A stretch of 64,000 nt of DNA, taken from positions 1 to 64,000 of the forward strand of contig JBBCJR010000005.1 in assembly GCA_037190805.1 (NCBI GenBank), in the 5' to 3' direction. The DNA comes from JBBCJR01 sp037190805. GTDB taxonomy: Bacteria > Pseudomonadota > Alphaproteobacteria > Sphingomonadales > Sphingomonadaceae. How positions within the stretch are numbered: the first letter of the stretch is position 1; each line of letters begins with the position of its first letter. A program made the position numbers and the translations under genes. This document shows, piece after piece, positions 24,922-33,393 of this stretch. The notes under the pieces were generated by a model, which was not told the origin of the DNA, made no database searches, and worked only from the letters and a program-made list of their open reading frames with translations.

Positions 24922-27303
24922 TCAGTAACGATAGGCAGCGGTCAGACCGAAGGTCCGCGGCCGCAGCGCATTGGCCTGGAAGATCTGGCCATAGACCGTC
25001 ACGTGATCGACGTTCATCAGGTAGTTCTCGTTGGTCAGGTTGTTGACGAACGCCGACAGGTCCAGCCCACCGCTGCGGACGCCGATCCGCATCCTGAGGT
25101 CCTGCATCGCCGGATTACGCGGCAGGAACGGATCGTAATTGGGTGAATCAGGATCGAAAGTGTCATTCAATCCCTTGTTTTTGCTGCGATAATTATAGTC
25201 CGCCCGAATATAGGAATCGAGGTTGCCCAAGGCGAAGTCATATTGGCCCGACAGCGTGACGACCCAAGGTGCGCCCATTGAGGTCTGATAGCCCTTGGTG
25301 ACGTAGTTGGTGCCGCCGCCGGACTCGATGGTGTCGTCGTAGGTGCCATGATTGTAGCCGACGGCGGCAGTCAACGACAGCGCGTCGGTGGGACGCACGT
25401 CGACCTGAAGGTCGAAGCCCTTGATCGTCGCCTTGCCCAGGTTGGTGGTGAAGCCAAACCCGCAATTGGGCAGGTTCACACCGTTGATGATGTTACTCCA
25501 TTTGATGATGTAGGCGCTGGTCGCGAGCTGGATGACGCCATTGGCAAAGCGGTTCTTCGAACCGACTTCATAGCTCCACACCGTGTCTGAATCGTAGGTG
25601 GTCGGCGCATTCGTCAGACCGATCGCCGCGAGATCCGCCGCGCAGGTCGCGTTGGTCGGGATGCCGCGATTGACACCGCCGATGCGGAAACCCTTGGAAG
25701 CCGTGGCATAGAACAGATTGCTGGGATCAGCCTGGTATGAGATGCCGAACTTCGGTGTGATCGGAGTTTCCTTCTGAGTGCCCGAAAAGCCACCCGGACC
25801 GCCCTGCGCCGGTCCGTCGACAGTGGTGCGGAAATCAAGCTGGGTGCGTGCGACACGCAGGCCGCCGGTCAGCTTGAGCCCATCGATCAGTTCGAAGTTG
25901 ACTTCGCCGAAACCAGCGATTTGCTTGTCGGTGGTCCAGAAATTGTCGACATAGGTATAGCCGTCCGCCGTACGCGGAATTCCATAGAAATCCTCGACCG
26001 ACATATCTACAATATTCTCAAAGAACGGATTGACAATATCCTGGCGCGACTTCTGCTTTGCTTCCGTCCAGAATACGCCGAACACATAAGTCAGGCGGGA
26101 AGAAGGATCATTTGAACTGATCCGGAATTCCTGTGTCCAGTTATTTTGGCCGTTTGACAACCGACCAACGTCGTAATTCCCGGGGATGGACAAGGTTGCC
26201 GTCGGGTCCTTTAGCTCACCCGTCCCGAAATTAAGGCTGCCAAAGATATTGTTTATGAAAGCACCATAGTCGTAGATACCACTTTCACGACGGCGCAGAT
26301 AAGAGGTATCGGACGCCAGCGTCACCGGCCCCAGATCGTAGCGAATCCGCAAGCTTGGTAGGACATATTTATCACGATTACTCGACGCAATTTTGTTACC
26401 ATTTATATATTCTTGATTTTTTCGATCTGAAATCGGCCTGTCAAAGACACTGACCCAGTACTGACTGGTGTCGTTACTCTTCAGATCCTGGAAATAGACC
26501 GATGGCGTGATCGTGAATCCGTCTGAAGGCTGCCATGTAACAGCAGCACGGGCCGAATAAGTATTGATGGAGTTGGAGTTCTTCTTCGGGAAACCCAGGC
26601 TTGGATTGGTTCCATTCCCATCCGGATAGGGCACCCGATCGACATAGCCGCCGTCACGGCGGGCAAAGCCGCTGACCCGGAAACCGAGCTTGTCCTCGAT
26701 GATCGCGCCACCGATCGCGCTACCTAATTCATAGGACGAGGCGCCCCCTTCGGTGAAGCCCACCTCGGCGCGACTATATCCCTCAGTCCGCGACAGGCTG
26801 GGTAGCGGCGAGATAAACCTCACCGTGCCGCCCTGCGAACCGGCACCAAACAGCGTACCCTGCGGGCCGCGCAACACCTCGACCCGCTCCAGGTCGAAGA
26901 TCGCCGGATAGGCATTACCCGAGCTGTTACCAATGGCACGGACCTGGATCGGCGTGTCGTCAACATAGATGCCGGTGGTGGCAGCCCCCGACACGGAAGA
27001 CACGCCGCGAATGGAGATGTTGGTGGTCAGGCCATAACCACTGCGACCGAACTGCACGCCCGGCGTCAGGCGGGTAACGTCGTCGATCCGACGAACACCC
27101 TGCTGGTCCATCTTTTCCTGCGTGAAGGCGGCCACGCTCACTGGAACCCGACTCAGAGACTGTGACTGACGGGTCGCGGTCACGATAATGTCCTCGACAC
27201 CAGCCGTTTCCGGTGCTGACTGAGTGGTTTGAGCGCCTGCGCCGCCAGCCATACCCGCCAGGGCGGTGAACGCCAGCAGCTTGAGCTTGAGATTATGAGG
27301 CAT
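24922..27303 (-). CDS. TonB-dependent receptor (sister group A)
   Basis: About 793 residues from the ATG at 27303, which follows GGGAGGA at good spacing. The signal peptide ends at G-A-G-A-Q. The TonB box region is E-D-I-I-V-T-A-T-R-Q-S-Q. The plug has I-R-G-V-S-S, G-I-Y-V-D-D-T-P-I-Q-V-R and E-V-L-R-G-P-Q-G-T-L-F-G-A-G-S-Q-G-G. The barrel ends in A-A-Y-R-Y. The same plug words occur in the receptors at 35125 and 59511, so these three are paralogues. It is the first gene of an operon with the acylase and DUF3237 protein. The ligand is unknown but is probably a substrate of these enzymes. Confidence 0.95.
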   Translation of the reverse strand: MPHNLKLKLLAFTALAGMAGGAGAQTTQSAPETAGVEDIIVTATRQSQSLSRVPVSVAAFTQEKMDQQGVRRIDDVTRLTPGVQFGRSGYGLTTNISIRGVSSVSGAATTGIYVDDTPIQVRAIGNSSGNAYPAIFDLERVEVLRGPQGTLFGAGSQGGTVRFISPLPSLSRTEGYSRAEVGFTEGGASSYELGSAIGGAIIEDKLGFRVSGFARRDGGYVDRVPYPDGNGTNPSLGFPKKNSNSINTYSARAAVTWQPSDGFTITPSVYFQDLKSNDTSQYWVSVFDRPISDRKNQEYINGNKIASSNRDKYVLPSLRIRYDLGPVTLASDTSYLRRRESGIYDYGAFINNIFGSLNFGTGELKDPTATLSIPGNYDVGRLSNGQNNWTQEFRISSNDPSSRLTYVFGVFWTEAKQKSRQDIVNPFFENIVDMSVEDFYGIPRTADGYTYVDNFWTTDKQIAGFGEVNFELIDGLKLTGGLRVARTQLDFRTTVDGPAQGGPGGFSGTQKETPITPKFGISYQADPSNLFYATASKGFRIGGVNRGIPTNATCAADLAAIGLTNAPTTYDSDTVWSYEVGSKNRFANGVIQLATSAYIIKWSNIINGVNLPNCGFGFTTNLGKATIKGFDLQVDVRPTDALSLTAAVGYNHGTYDDTIESGGGTNYVTKGYQTSMGAPWVVTLSGQYDFALGNLDSYIRADYNYRSKNKGLNDTFDPDSPNYDPFLPRNPAMQDLRMRIGVRSGGLDLSAFVNNLTNENYLMNVDHVTVYGQIFQANALRPRTFGLTAAYRY

Positions 27304-27336
27304 TCTGAATTCCTCCCGATGATCCACTAATTTTTT

Positions 27337-27359
27337 GTCGTGCCGCTCGGCGGCACGAC
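27337..27359 (-). other. Hairpin in the 5' leader of the TBDR gene
   Basis: Perfect 9-bp stem (GTCGTGCCG/CGGCACGAC) with a 5-base loop, 33 bases before the receptor ATG and followed by AAAAAATTAG on the minus strand. It may protect the leader or regulate translation. Confidence 0.4.
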
Positions 27360-27488
27360 GCTGCTGACATCTCTCGGCCGGCCCGCCGATAATGTTATAT
27401 CTATAACCAATCTACAGCGCGGAATGCCTTGAAAGCTATAACTCATGACAATATCGCCGCGAGTAGGTTCAAGGCAGCCGGAATCGCC

Positions 27489-27502
27489 TTTGACCGGTCA
27501 AA
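27489..27502. promoter_or_regulatory. Perfect palindrome TTTGACCGGTCAAA, candidate operator
   Basis: A fully symmetric 14-bp site about 186 bp upstream of the TBDR start and 370 bp upstream of the LysR start. The half-site TTGACC recurs at 33176-33192 and as a single copy before the GntR gene. I infer that one regulator, GntR or MarR, binds these sites. Confidence 0.5.
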
Positions 27503-27508
27503 ATTTCA

Positions 27509-27522
27509 TTCAATATATTGAA
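27509..27522. promoter_or_regulatory. Perfect palindrome TTCAATATATTGAA, candidate operator
   Basis: A second symmetric 14-bp site, six bases from the first, in AT-rich DNA. The 20-bp centre-to-centre distance puts both on the same face of the helix, about two turns apart. It could be bound by a different regulator or form part of the promoter. Confidence 0.4.
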
Positions 27523-27869
27523 ATAACTTGATTTAATTTTAGAGTTGTTCAGTAATAAAGACACCGATGCGAGCATCGTAGTCACCACGATGCAATCGCA
27601 ATGATGCGCCCCGATCACACTTGCCCCGACTCCCACATTGGATATGCTTCGTGATTATTGCGGCCGGCGGATGCTTTCCGGCGACGGGAAGCGATCAATC
27701 AGAAGATCAGTAAAGGGGGAGTGCGAACGGGTGCCGAGGGATTTCCAGGCCACGGTTCATTACGAACAGGCACCGCCTCTGCGGCGAAGCGGGCGTCCGA
27801 TTGATTCACGGCCAGCAACGGCTGATTGCACCCTCCATATCGTTCCCAGACTCAGGGAGATGAATTCCA

Positions 27870-28847
27870 ATGACGCCCTCTTCGCGTGACGGCGCCGGCT
27901 CGCGGCGGTTCGATGTCGCATCGGAACTCCGCCATTCCATGCCATCCTTTGCCGCTGTCCGGGCGTTCGAGGCGATCGGCACCTATGGCGGCATCCGCCG
28001 CGCGGCGCTGGCCCTGTCGCTAGATCACGCCGCCGTTAGCCGCCATTTGCGAGGGCTGGAACTCTGGGCGGGCGTGCCACTGGTCGACCGGACACCGGGA
28101 GCTGGTGGTCGGCTGACGCCAGAGGGCGCGCGGTATCACGCACGCATCTCCGCCGCGCTCGTCGAAATCGCCCGCGCCGGCGCGGAACTGACCCGCAGTG
28201 ACGACCATATCTTTCGCATCTGGTGTGCCCCCGGCCTCGCTTCCGAATGGCTCACGGCACGCCTTGGCAATTTCGCGGCCTTGTTTCCTGGCGTCGAACT
28301 TGAGCTACAGCCGACAGAGACGATCCCCGATTTCGTCGCGCGCGAAGCCGACGTCCACCTTCACTATGTGAAGGACATCGACCAATCACCTTACAATGAC
28401 ATCGCCACCCGCTCGGCCGAGGTGTTCCGCCCGCCCATCCTGCCCGTGGCCACGCCGGCCTTTCTGGAAAAGGCCGGCATGCCGACGTCAGCCGCCGCCT
28501 TCCTGAACAGCACGCTGCTTCACGAATCCAGTTTCGACCAGTGGCGCCGCTGGTTCGCGGCACATGATATCGACGCTGGTGAAGCGCTGGCCGGGCCGAA
28601 ATTCTGGCACGCCCACCTGACCGTCGCCGCCGCCCGACGCAGCCAGGGCATCGCGCTGGCCAATATCTTCCTGGTCCAGGACGACCTGGAGGCCGGCGTC
28701 CTGGCGGAAGTCCAGGGGGCCACTCGCGTCAACCTCGGCGCCTACGTCTTCACGGCGCGCCGCGACCGGTGGCGCAACAAGCTGGTGTCTGGATTCCGCA
28801 ATTGGTTGGACAAGGCCGTCAAGGACCTTGCCGAACATAGGGCCTGA
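27870..28847 (+). CDS. LysR-family transcriptional regulator (GcvA type)
   Basis: 325 residues with an ATG ten bases after GGGAG. The DNA-binding helix region at residues 25-85 has P-S-F-A-A-V-R-A-F-E-A-I-G, R-R-A-A-L-A-L-S-L-D-H-A-A-V-S-R-H-L-R-G-L-E and L-V-D-R-T-P-G. A two-lobed effector domain follows. The GcvA-like subtype commonly controls amino-acid or beta-lactamase genes. It lies upstream of, and in the same direction as, the amino-acid ABC transporter genes, not divergent as is usual for LysR targets. Confidence 0.92.
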   Translation: MTPSSRDGAGSRRFDVASELRHSMPSFAAVRAFEAIGTYGGIRRAALALSLDHAAVSRHLRGLELWAGVPLVDRTPGAGGRLTPEGARYHARISAALVEIARAGAELTRSDDHIFRIWCAPGLASEWLTARLGNFAALFPGVELELQPTETIPDFVAREADVHLHYVKDIDQSPYNDIATRSAEVFRPPILPVATPAFLEKAGMPTSAAAFLNSTLLHESSFDQWRRWFAAHDIDAGEALAGPKFWHAHLTVAAARRSQGIALANIFLVQDDLEAGVLAEVQGATRVNLGAYVFTARRDRWRNKLVSGFRNWLDKAVKDLAEHRA

Positions 28848-28853
28848 TGGAGG

Positions 28854-28872
28854 TGGTGATCCAGTATCACCA
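28854..28872. promoter_or_regulatory. Inverted repeat TGGTGAT-N5-ATCACCA
   Basis: Perfect 7-bp arms seven bases after the LysR stop, about 105 bp before the substrate-binding protein gene. No T-run follows. It may be an operator of the transporter operon or a weak terminator of the LysR gene. Confidence 0.4.
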
Positions 28873-28977
28873 TCACGGAAAGCGATATCATCTCGTCTCG
28901 CCGCTGCCGATCACGGAAGTTTGGCGGATATACAGCTGCTTTCAGTCGCTGTGCCCGCCCCCTGTCCGGACAATCCG

Positions 28978-29781
28978 TTGAACCCCACCAGCCCTCACGT
29001 TGTTCATGCCGGAACGGGGATAAGCCGGCGTTCGATGCTGTCGAGCCTGGTGCTTGCCCCGGCTGTGGCCCTCGGCGCCTGCCAGAAGCTGGAGCGGCAG
29101 CCGGGTGAAATCATCGTCGGTTCGTCGGCGACCGGGGTGCCATTCAGCTTCATCGATCCGTGGACCAACGAACTGACGGGATCGATGGTCGACACGGCCC
29201 AGGCGATCGCGGGCGCGATCGGTCTCTCCGCCGACATGCGCATCGTGCCGTTTTCGGCCCTGATCCCGTCTCTGACGGCAGGCAAGATCGACATCATCGC
29301 GGCGGCGATTCTGCGCACGCCGGAACGGGCCGAGATCGTGGCGTTCAGCGACCCTGTTTATGCCTATGGCGGCGGCCTCGTCGTGCCGGTCACCGATCGG
29401 ACGCCCTGGCCCGATCTCGCCGCGCTGCGCGACAAGCGGGTCGGCGCGCAGGTCGGCACCCGGTTCATCGACCAGGTCCGGGAAGCCGGCGTGCGCGACG
29501 TGCCGACCTATGACAATCTCAGCGACATGCTGCGTGACCTCGGTCACGGACGGATCGACGCCGCCTATGGCGACGAGCCGATCCTGCGGTACCAACTGCG
29601 GACCGGTGCCCGAAAGGGCCTGCGGCTGGTTTCGGAATTCCGCGCCCCGGCGAAGGAGGAGCTGTGCCTCGTTTTGCGCAAGGGCGAGCCGCTCCTACCC
29701 CGCGTGAACGCGGCCATCGCCGATCTGCGGCGCACCGCCATTCCGGCGATCGTCAACCATTGGGGGCTCAATGACAGCTGA
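28978..29781 (+). CDS. Polar amino-acid ABC transporter substrate-binding protein, predicted Tat lipoprotein
   Basis: About 267 residues if the TTG at 28978 is used; GTG 28951 or TTG 28828 are alternatives, and no start has a strong ribosome site. The leader reads S-R-R-S-M-L-S-S-L-V-L-A-P-A-V-A-L-G-A-C, combining a twin-arginine with a lipobox, so it is probably exported folded and lipid-anchored. The SBP_bac_3 fold has G-V-P-F-S-F-I, G-S-M-V-D, I-P-S-L-T-A-G-K-I-D-I-I-A-A, and A-A-Y-G-D-E-P near the end. It delivers an amino acid or related cation to the permease. Its end overlaps the permease start by 11 bases. Confidence 0.85.
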   Translation: MNPTSPHVVHAGTGISRRSMLSSLVLAPAVALGACQKLERQPGEIIVGSSATGVPFSFIDPWTNELTGSMVDTAQAIAGAIGLSADMRIVPFSALIPSLTAGKIDIIAAAILRTPERAEIVAFSDPVYAYGGGLVVPVTDRTPWPDLAALRDKRVGAQVGTRFIDQVREAGVRDVPTYDNLSDMLRDLGHGRIDAAYGDEPILRYQLRTGARKGLRLVSEFRAPAKEELCLVLRKGEPLLPRVNAAIADLRRTAIPAIVNHWGLNDS

Positions 29782-30433
29782 CGGCAGCTTCTTCACCGAC
29801 GCGATCCTGTTCCTGCCCGTCCTGCTCAAGGGACTGGGAATGACCATCGTGCTGACGCTGGCGGCGCTGGCGGTCAGCCTGACGCTGGGTCTGGTCTGGG
29901 CGGTCATGGGCCTCAGCCGGTTCATGATGCTGCGGATCATCAGCCGCGTCGTCGTCAACGTGGTGCGCGGCATCCCGATCATCGTCCAGCTGTTCTGCGT
30001 TTATTTCGTCCTGCCGGAGCTGGGGATCAGCCTGGCGCCTTTCGCCGCCGGCGTGATCGGCCTGGGCCTTGCCTATTCGGTCTATCAGGCGGAAAATTTC
30101 CGCGCCGGGTTTGAAGCCGTCGACGTCAACCTGATCGAGGCCGGCAAGTCACTGGGCATGAGCGACCGGCAGATCATGCGCCGCATCGTCCTGCCATTGG
30201 GATTCAAGATCGCGCTGCCCGCATTCGGCAACACCACGGTGATGCTGCTGAAGGATTCGTCGATCGCGTCGACCATCACCATCGCCGAACTGACCCGCGC
30301 CGGGCAGCTGCTGGCCATCTCCACCTTCAAGAACGGGACCGTCTATACCTTGATCGCCCTGCTCTACCTCGCCGCCAGCCTGCCGCTTGCGGCCGGCGTC
30401 CGTGCCCTCGAACGGCGGATGGCGCGCCGATGA
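29771..30433 (+). CDS. Amino-acid ABC transporter permease
   Basis: 220 residues and five or six hydrophobic segments (HisM/GlnP type). The N-terminal L-L-K-G-L-G-M-T-I and the cytoplasmic EAA loop E-A-G-K-S-L-G-M-S-D-R-Q-I-M-R-R-I-V-L-P fit the family. The single permease gene suggests a homodimer. It overlaps both neighbours, so the three genes are one operon. The transported substrate is not determined by the sequence. Confidence 0.94.
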   Translation: MTADGSFFTDAILFLPVLLKGLGMTIVLTLAALAVSLTLGLVWAVMGLSRFMMLRIISRVVVNVVRGIPIIVQLFCVYFVLPELGISLAPFAAGVIGLGLAYSVYQAENFRAGFEAVDVNLIEAGKSLGMSDRQIMRRIVLPLGFKIALPAFGNTTVMLLKDSSIASTITIAELTRAGQLLAISTFKNGTVYTLIALLYLAASLPLAAGVRALERRMARR

Positions 30434-31155
30434 TCCGCCTTCAGGGAGTCGCCAAGTCGTTCGGGTCGAACGTGGTGCTGCGTGACGTCGGATTCGACGT
30501 CGCGCAAGGCAGCGTGGTCTGCCTGATCGGCCCGTCGGGATCGGGCAAGTCGACGGTGCTGAGATGCATCAACGGCCTCGAGCGTCACGATGCCGGGACG
30601 ATCGAGGTCGACGGCGATATCGTTTCCGCAGCGACCTTGCCAGCTGTCCGCCGCAAGGTGTCGATGGTGTTCCAGCGCTTCAACCTGTTCCCGCACCGCA
30701 CGGCGCTGGAAAACGTCATTGAAGGCCCGGTGCAGGTCCTGGGCGTGCCTGTCGCGGAAGCACGCGAGGAGGCGCTGGCGCTGCTCGACAAGGTCGGCCT
30801 GGCGGACAAGGCTGACGCCCTGCCCGCGACCCTGTCCGGCGGTCAGCAGCAGCGTGTCGGCATCGCGCGTGCGCTGGCGATGCGGCCGAGCGCCATCCTG
30901 CTCGACGAGCCAACCTCCGCTCTGGATCCCGAACGCGTGGGCGAAGTGCTCCAAGTCATGCGCTCGCTGGCTGACGAGGGTATGACGATGATCGTCGTCA
31001 CCCATGAAATCCTGTTCGCGCGCGATGTCGCCGACCGGGCGATCTTCATGGATGGCGGCGTGGTGGTCGAGGAAGGGCCGGCACGTGACATGCTGACGGC
31101 GCCGAGCGCCCCGCGCACGCGCCTGTTCCTCGACCGCGTCCTCAATCCGCTCTGA
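30430..31155 (+). CDS. Amino-acid ABC transporter ATP-binding protein
   Basis: 241 residues (GlnQ type). Walker A G-P-S-G-S-G-K-S-T is at residues 34-42, the Q loop is M-V-F-Q-R-F-N-L-F-P-H, the signature is L-S-G-G-Q-Q-Q-R, Walker B is A-I-L-L-D-E-P-T-S-A-L-D-P, and the H loop is V-V-T-H-E. All catalytic residues are present. The start overlaps the permease stop by four bases (ATGA). A gap of 101 bp separates it from the cupin gene, which may belong to the same transcript. Confidence 0.95.
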   Translation: MIRLQGVAKSFGSNVVLRDVGFDVAQGSVVCLIGPSGSGKSTVLRCINGLERHDAGTIEVDGDIVSAATLPAVRRKVSMVFQRFNLFPHRTALENVIEGPVQVLGVPVAEAREEALALLDKVGLADKADALPATLSGGQQQRVGIARALAMRPSAILLDEPTSALDPERVGEVLQVMRSLADEGMTMIVVTHEILFARDVADRAIFMDGGVVVEEGPARDMLTAPSAPRTRLFLDRVLNPL

Positions 31156-31256
31156 GCGCTGGTGATCGCCGAACACCTCACTTGGCAGGTTTCTCAACTT
31201 TCGGCGACCACATGCCTCGCGCACGGTCTGCCGCAGTCAGGATTGGAATGATTTGA

Positions 31257-31628
31257 ATGGCCGCGATCAAGTTCACCTATGACAGCCTTGCCGCGACGCT
31301 CGGCGCCGCCAAGCCCGTTCCGGTTCCAGTCCCCGAAGGCGCGACGCCCTCCATGGTGCGGTCGACCTCGCTGGCATCGGAAAGCTGCCCGACCACCCGC
31401 GCCGGTGTCTGGGAATGCTCGCCCGGTCGCTGGCGTCGGCAGGTCCTGCAGGCCGAGTTCTGCCATTTTCTCGCAGGCGAATGCACCTTTCACCCCGACG
31501 AGGGCGAACCGATCGAAATTCGGGCCGGCGATATCGTCTATTTCCCCGAGGCGAGCGGCGGCGTGTGGGACATCCGTCAGCCAAGTCGCAAGATCTTCAT
31601 CCTGTTCGATGAAGGCGCCAAGCGGTGA
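31257..31628 (+). CDS. Cupin (DUF861 / Cupin_3) domain protein
   Basis: 123 residues, one cupin barrel. C-H-F-L-A-G-E-C-T-F-H-P and G-E-P-I-E-I-R-A-G-D-I-V-Y-F-P are the two strand-turn motifs; the metal-binding His set is reduced, as in many Cupin_3 proteins related to ureidoglycine aminohydrolase. No signal peptide. The GTG start of the FAD oxidoreductase overlaps its stop by four bases (GTGA), so the two are coupled. Such pairs are frequent in amine and amino-acid catabolic clusters. The exact reaction is unknown. Confidence 0.88.
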   Translation: MAAIKFTYDSLAATLGAAKPVPVPVPEGATPSMVRSTSLASESCPTTRAGVWECSPGRWRRQVLQAEFCHFLAGECTFHPDEGEPIEIRAGDIVYFPEASGGVWDIRQPSRKIFILFDEGAKR

Positions 31629-33037
31629 ACGTCCCGCCAGACTTTAGCAAGGCCACACGCAATTACCGACAGACCAGTTATTGGCTGGAATCTGCTGGAG
31701 ACGATCTGACCCCCCGCTCCAAGGTAAGCGGCGATGTTACGGTCGATGTCGCCATTCTCGGCGGCGGCTTTTCGGGCCTGTGGACTGCCTACTATCTGCT
31801 GCGGAACAATCCCGACCTCGACATCGTCATCGTCGAGAAGGATATCTGCGGCTATGGCGCATCCGGCCGCAATGGCGGCTGGTGCTCGCCTCGCTTTCCA
31901 ATCGATCCACCAGCACTGGAACAGCGTGTCGGGCGGGACCGCACTCGCCAGACCATCCTTGCCCTCCACGACACTGTCGACGAGATCGGGCGAGTGTGCG
32001 AGGCTGAAGGCATTGACGCGCATTTCCGCGCCAGAGGGCTGCTCAACATCGCCCGTGGGGCAGCCCAGATGCCAGCTATCCTGGCCAGCCATACCAGCTA
32101 TGAACGGCTAGGGCTCGGCCATTACAATCAGCTACTCAATGCCGAAGAAGCTCATGAACGGGTGCATGCGACCGGGATTGTCGGCGGCATGTTCACGAGC
32201 GCCGGCGCCAGCGTTCATCCTGGCCGGCTCGTCCGTGGCCTTGCCCGCGCTGTGGAGCGGCTGGGCGGTATCATCTACGAACAGACGCCGGTGACCGGCA
32301 TCGCCACCGGCGAACGGGCGGCACTGATGACGGACAGCGGCAGGATCGCCGCACGGCGCGCCATCGTCACGGCCGGCGAAGCCTATATGGCGACTTTTAA
32401 CGACTTCCACCGCGACGTCCTGCCGATGTCGTCGATGATCGTCCTGACAGAGCCGTTGTCGGACGATCAGTGGCGCGCCATCGGTTGGGCTGACGGCGCA
32501 AGCCTCAGCTCACAGTCACACACCAAGAACTATCTCACGCGTACCGTTGATGGCCGTATTCTTTATGGTAGCCGGGGCGCCCCTTATCATTATGGGTCGC
32601 GCATTCCCGACGGCCCGTTCGACGAGGATGTTTTCGAGTGGATGCGCGCAACACTGCGCGAATGGTTTCCGGTGCTGGAGGATGTGGGCTTCAGCCACGC
32701 CTGGGGTGGCTATCTAGGCGTCCCGCGCGACTGGATGCCGACGGTGAATTTCGATCCCGCCACCCGGCTGGCCCGCATTCACGGCTATACTGGCCGGGGC
32801 GTTTCCACCACCAATCTTACCGCGCGACTGCTCGCGGGGCTGATCGGCGAGCAGCCCACTGGCTTCGAAACACTGCCCTTCCATCGTGCCCGCACGCCGC
32901 GCTGGGAGCCCGAACCGCTGCGCTGGATGGCCGTGCGCTATATCCAGAACGCCTATGCGCGCATCGATCGAGCAGAGGATGCCGGCCGCAACCTTCCTCT
33001 CGACACGCCGCTTGCCGATTTTCTTAGCAAGCCCTAG
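31625..33037 (+). CDS. FAD-dependent oxidoreductase of the DAO family (gamma-glutamylputrescine oxidase/PuuB-like)
   Basis: 470 residues, cytosolic. The FAD fold is V-A-I-L-G-G-G-F-S-G-L-W-T-A-Y at about residues 38-52, followed by E-K-D-I-C-G-Y-G-A-S-G-R-N-G-G-W, the motif shared with PuuB and related amine oxidases. The C-terminal H-G-Y-T-G-R-G-V contacts the flavin. Relatives oxidise the amine of gamma-glutamylputrescine or of secondary amino acids. With the ABC transporter upstream it would oxidise the imported compound. The start is a GTG overlapping the cupin stop. Confidence 0.92.
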   Translation: MNVPPDFSKATRNYRQTSYWLESAGDDLTPRSKVSGDVTVDVAILGGGFSGLWTAYYLLRNNPDLDIVIVEKDICGYGASGRNGGWCSPRFPIDPPALEQRVGRDRTRQTILALHDTVDEIGRVCEAEGIDAHFRARGLLNIARGAAQMPAILASHTSYERLGLGHYNQLLNAEEAHERVHATGIVGGMFTSAGASVHPGRLVRGLARAVERLGGIIYEQTPVTGIATGERAALMTDSGRIAARRAIVTAGEAYMATFNDFHRDVLPMSSMIVLTEPLSDDQWRAIGWADGASLSSQSHTKNYLTRTVDGRILYGSRGAPYHYGSRIPDGPFDEDVFEWMRATLREWFPVLEDVGFSHAWGGYLGVPRDWMPTVNFDPATRLARIHGYTGRGVSTTNLTARLLAGLIGEQPTGFETLPFHRARTPRWEPEPLRWMAVRYIQNAYARIDRAEDAGRNLPLDTPLADFLSKP

Positions 33038-33071
33038 CCGTACGCCTTCTCGAAGGCTTCCACCGACGGCT
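33036..33071 (+). terminator. Weak branched hairpin after the FAD oxidoreductase gene
   Basis: AGCCGT and ACGGCT enclose an inner GCCTTC/GAAGGC hairpin directly at the stop codon. There is no T-run, so termination is only a possibility. Confidence 0.3.
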
Positions 33072-33175
33072 CGTTAAGACTGTTCTGTGGATTGGCGCAG
33101 AGCCAAATCCACACTCTCCCGTATCCCGGCATCGCGAAGGAGCGGCGATCCGCATTCCTGCCGTCACGCTCATTG

Positions 33176-33192
33176 GTTGACCCGTGGTCAAC
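33176..33192. promoter_or_regulatory. Inverted repeat GTTGACC-N3-GGTCAAC, candidate operator
   Basis: Perfect 7-bp arms with a CGT spacer. It shares the TTGACC half-site with the palindrome at 27489-27502 (spacer zero). It lies about 200 bp before the amidohydrolase start. Confidence 0.5.
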
Positions 33193-33231
33193 ATATGACG
33201 CCTCGATATCACCGCCACTTCTGGGACTTGT

Positions 33232-33243
33232 TGCAAATTTGCA
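33232..33243. promoter_or_regulatory. Perfect palindrome TGCAAATTTGCA
   Basis: A 12-bp symmetric site 40 bp downstream of the TTGACC repeat and about 150 bp before the amidohydrolase start. Candidate operator of unknown specificity. Confidence 0.4.
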
Positions 33244-33393
33244 CTAGCAGCCCCTCCCCATTTAGTTATGTTTTATATCGTATTTCCATACGTCTAAAAC
33301 TATCTAATTGAAAAATAAGATTATTATTCAAAAATTTTTGATATTTTTTATAATCAAATGCATTGGCTGCCCGAGATCATGAGGGGGAGTGTT

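Larger units (their letters stand above)
27304..27869. other. 566-bp intergenic regulatory region without a supported gene
   Basis: The region separates the divergent TBDR and LysR genes. It has an AT-rich stretch (about 27390-27560) unlike the GC-rich flanks, two perfect 14-bp palindromes and a 9-bp hairpin near the receptor start. A short open frame at 27638-27889 has no ribosome site and no recognisable sequence, and I do not accept it as a gene. Confidence 0.6.
33038..33393. other. 356-bp intergenic region with two inverted repeats
   Basis: No gene is visible. The half nearest the amidohydrolase start (about 33250-33360) is strongly AT-rich compared with the flanks. Two symmetric sites lie at 33176-33192 and 33232-33243. 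It should contain the promoter of the amidohydrolase-TBDR operon. Confidence 0.6.

Noticed and set aside
27638..27889. Short frame before the LysR gene
   Set aside because: It has no ribosome site, overlaps the LysR start and shows no family sequence.
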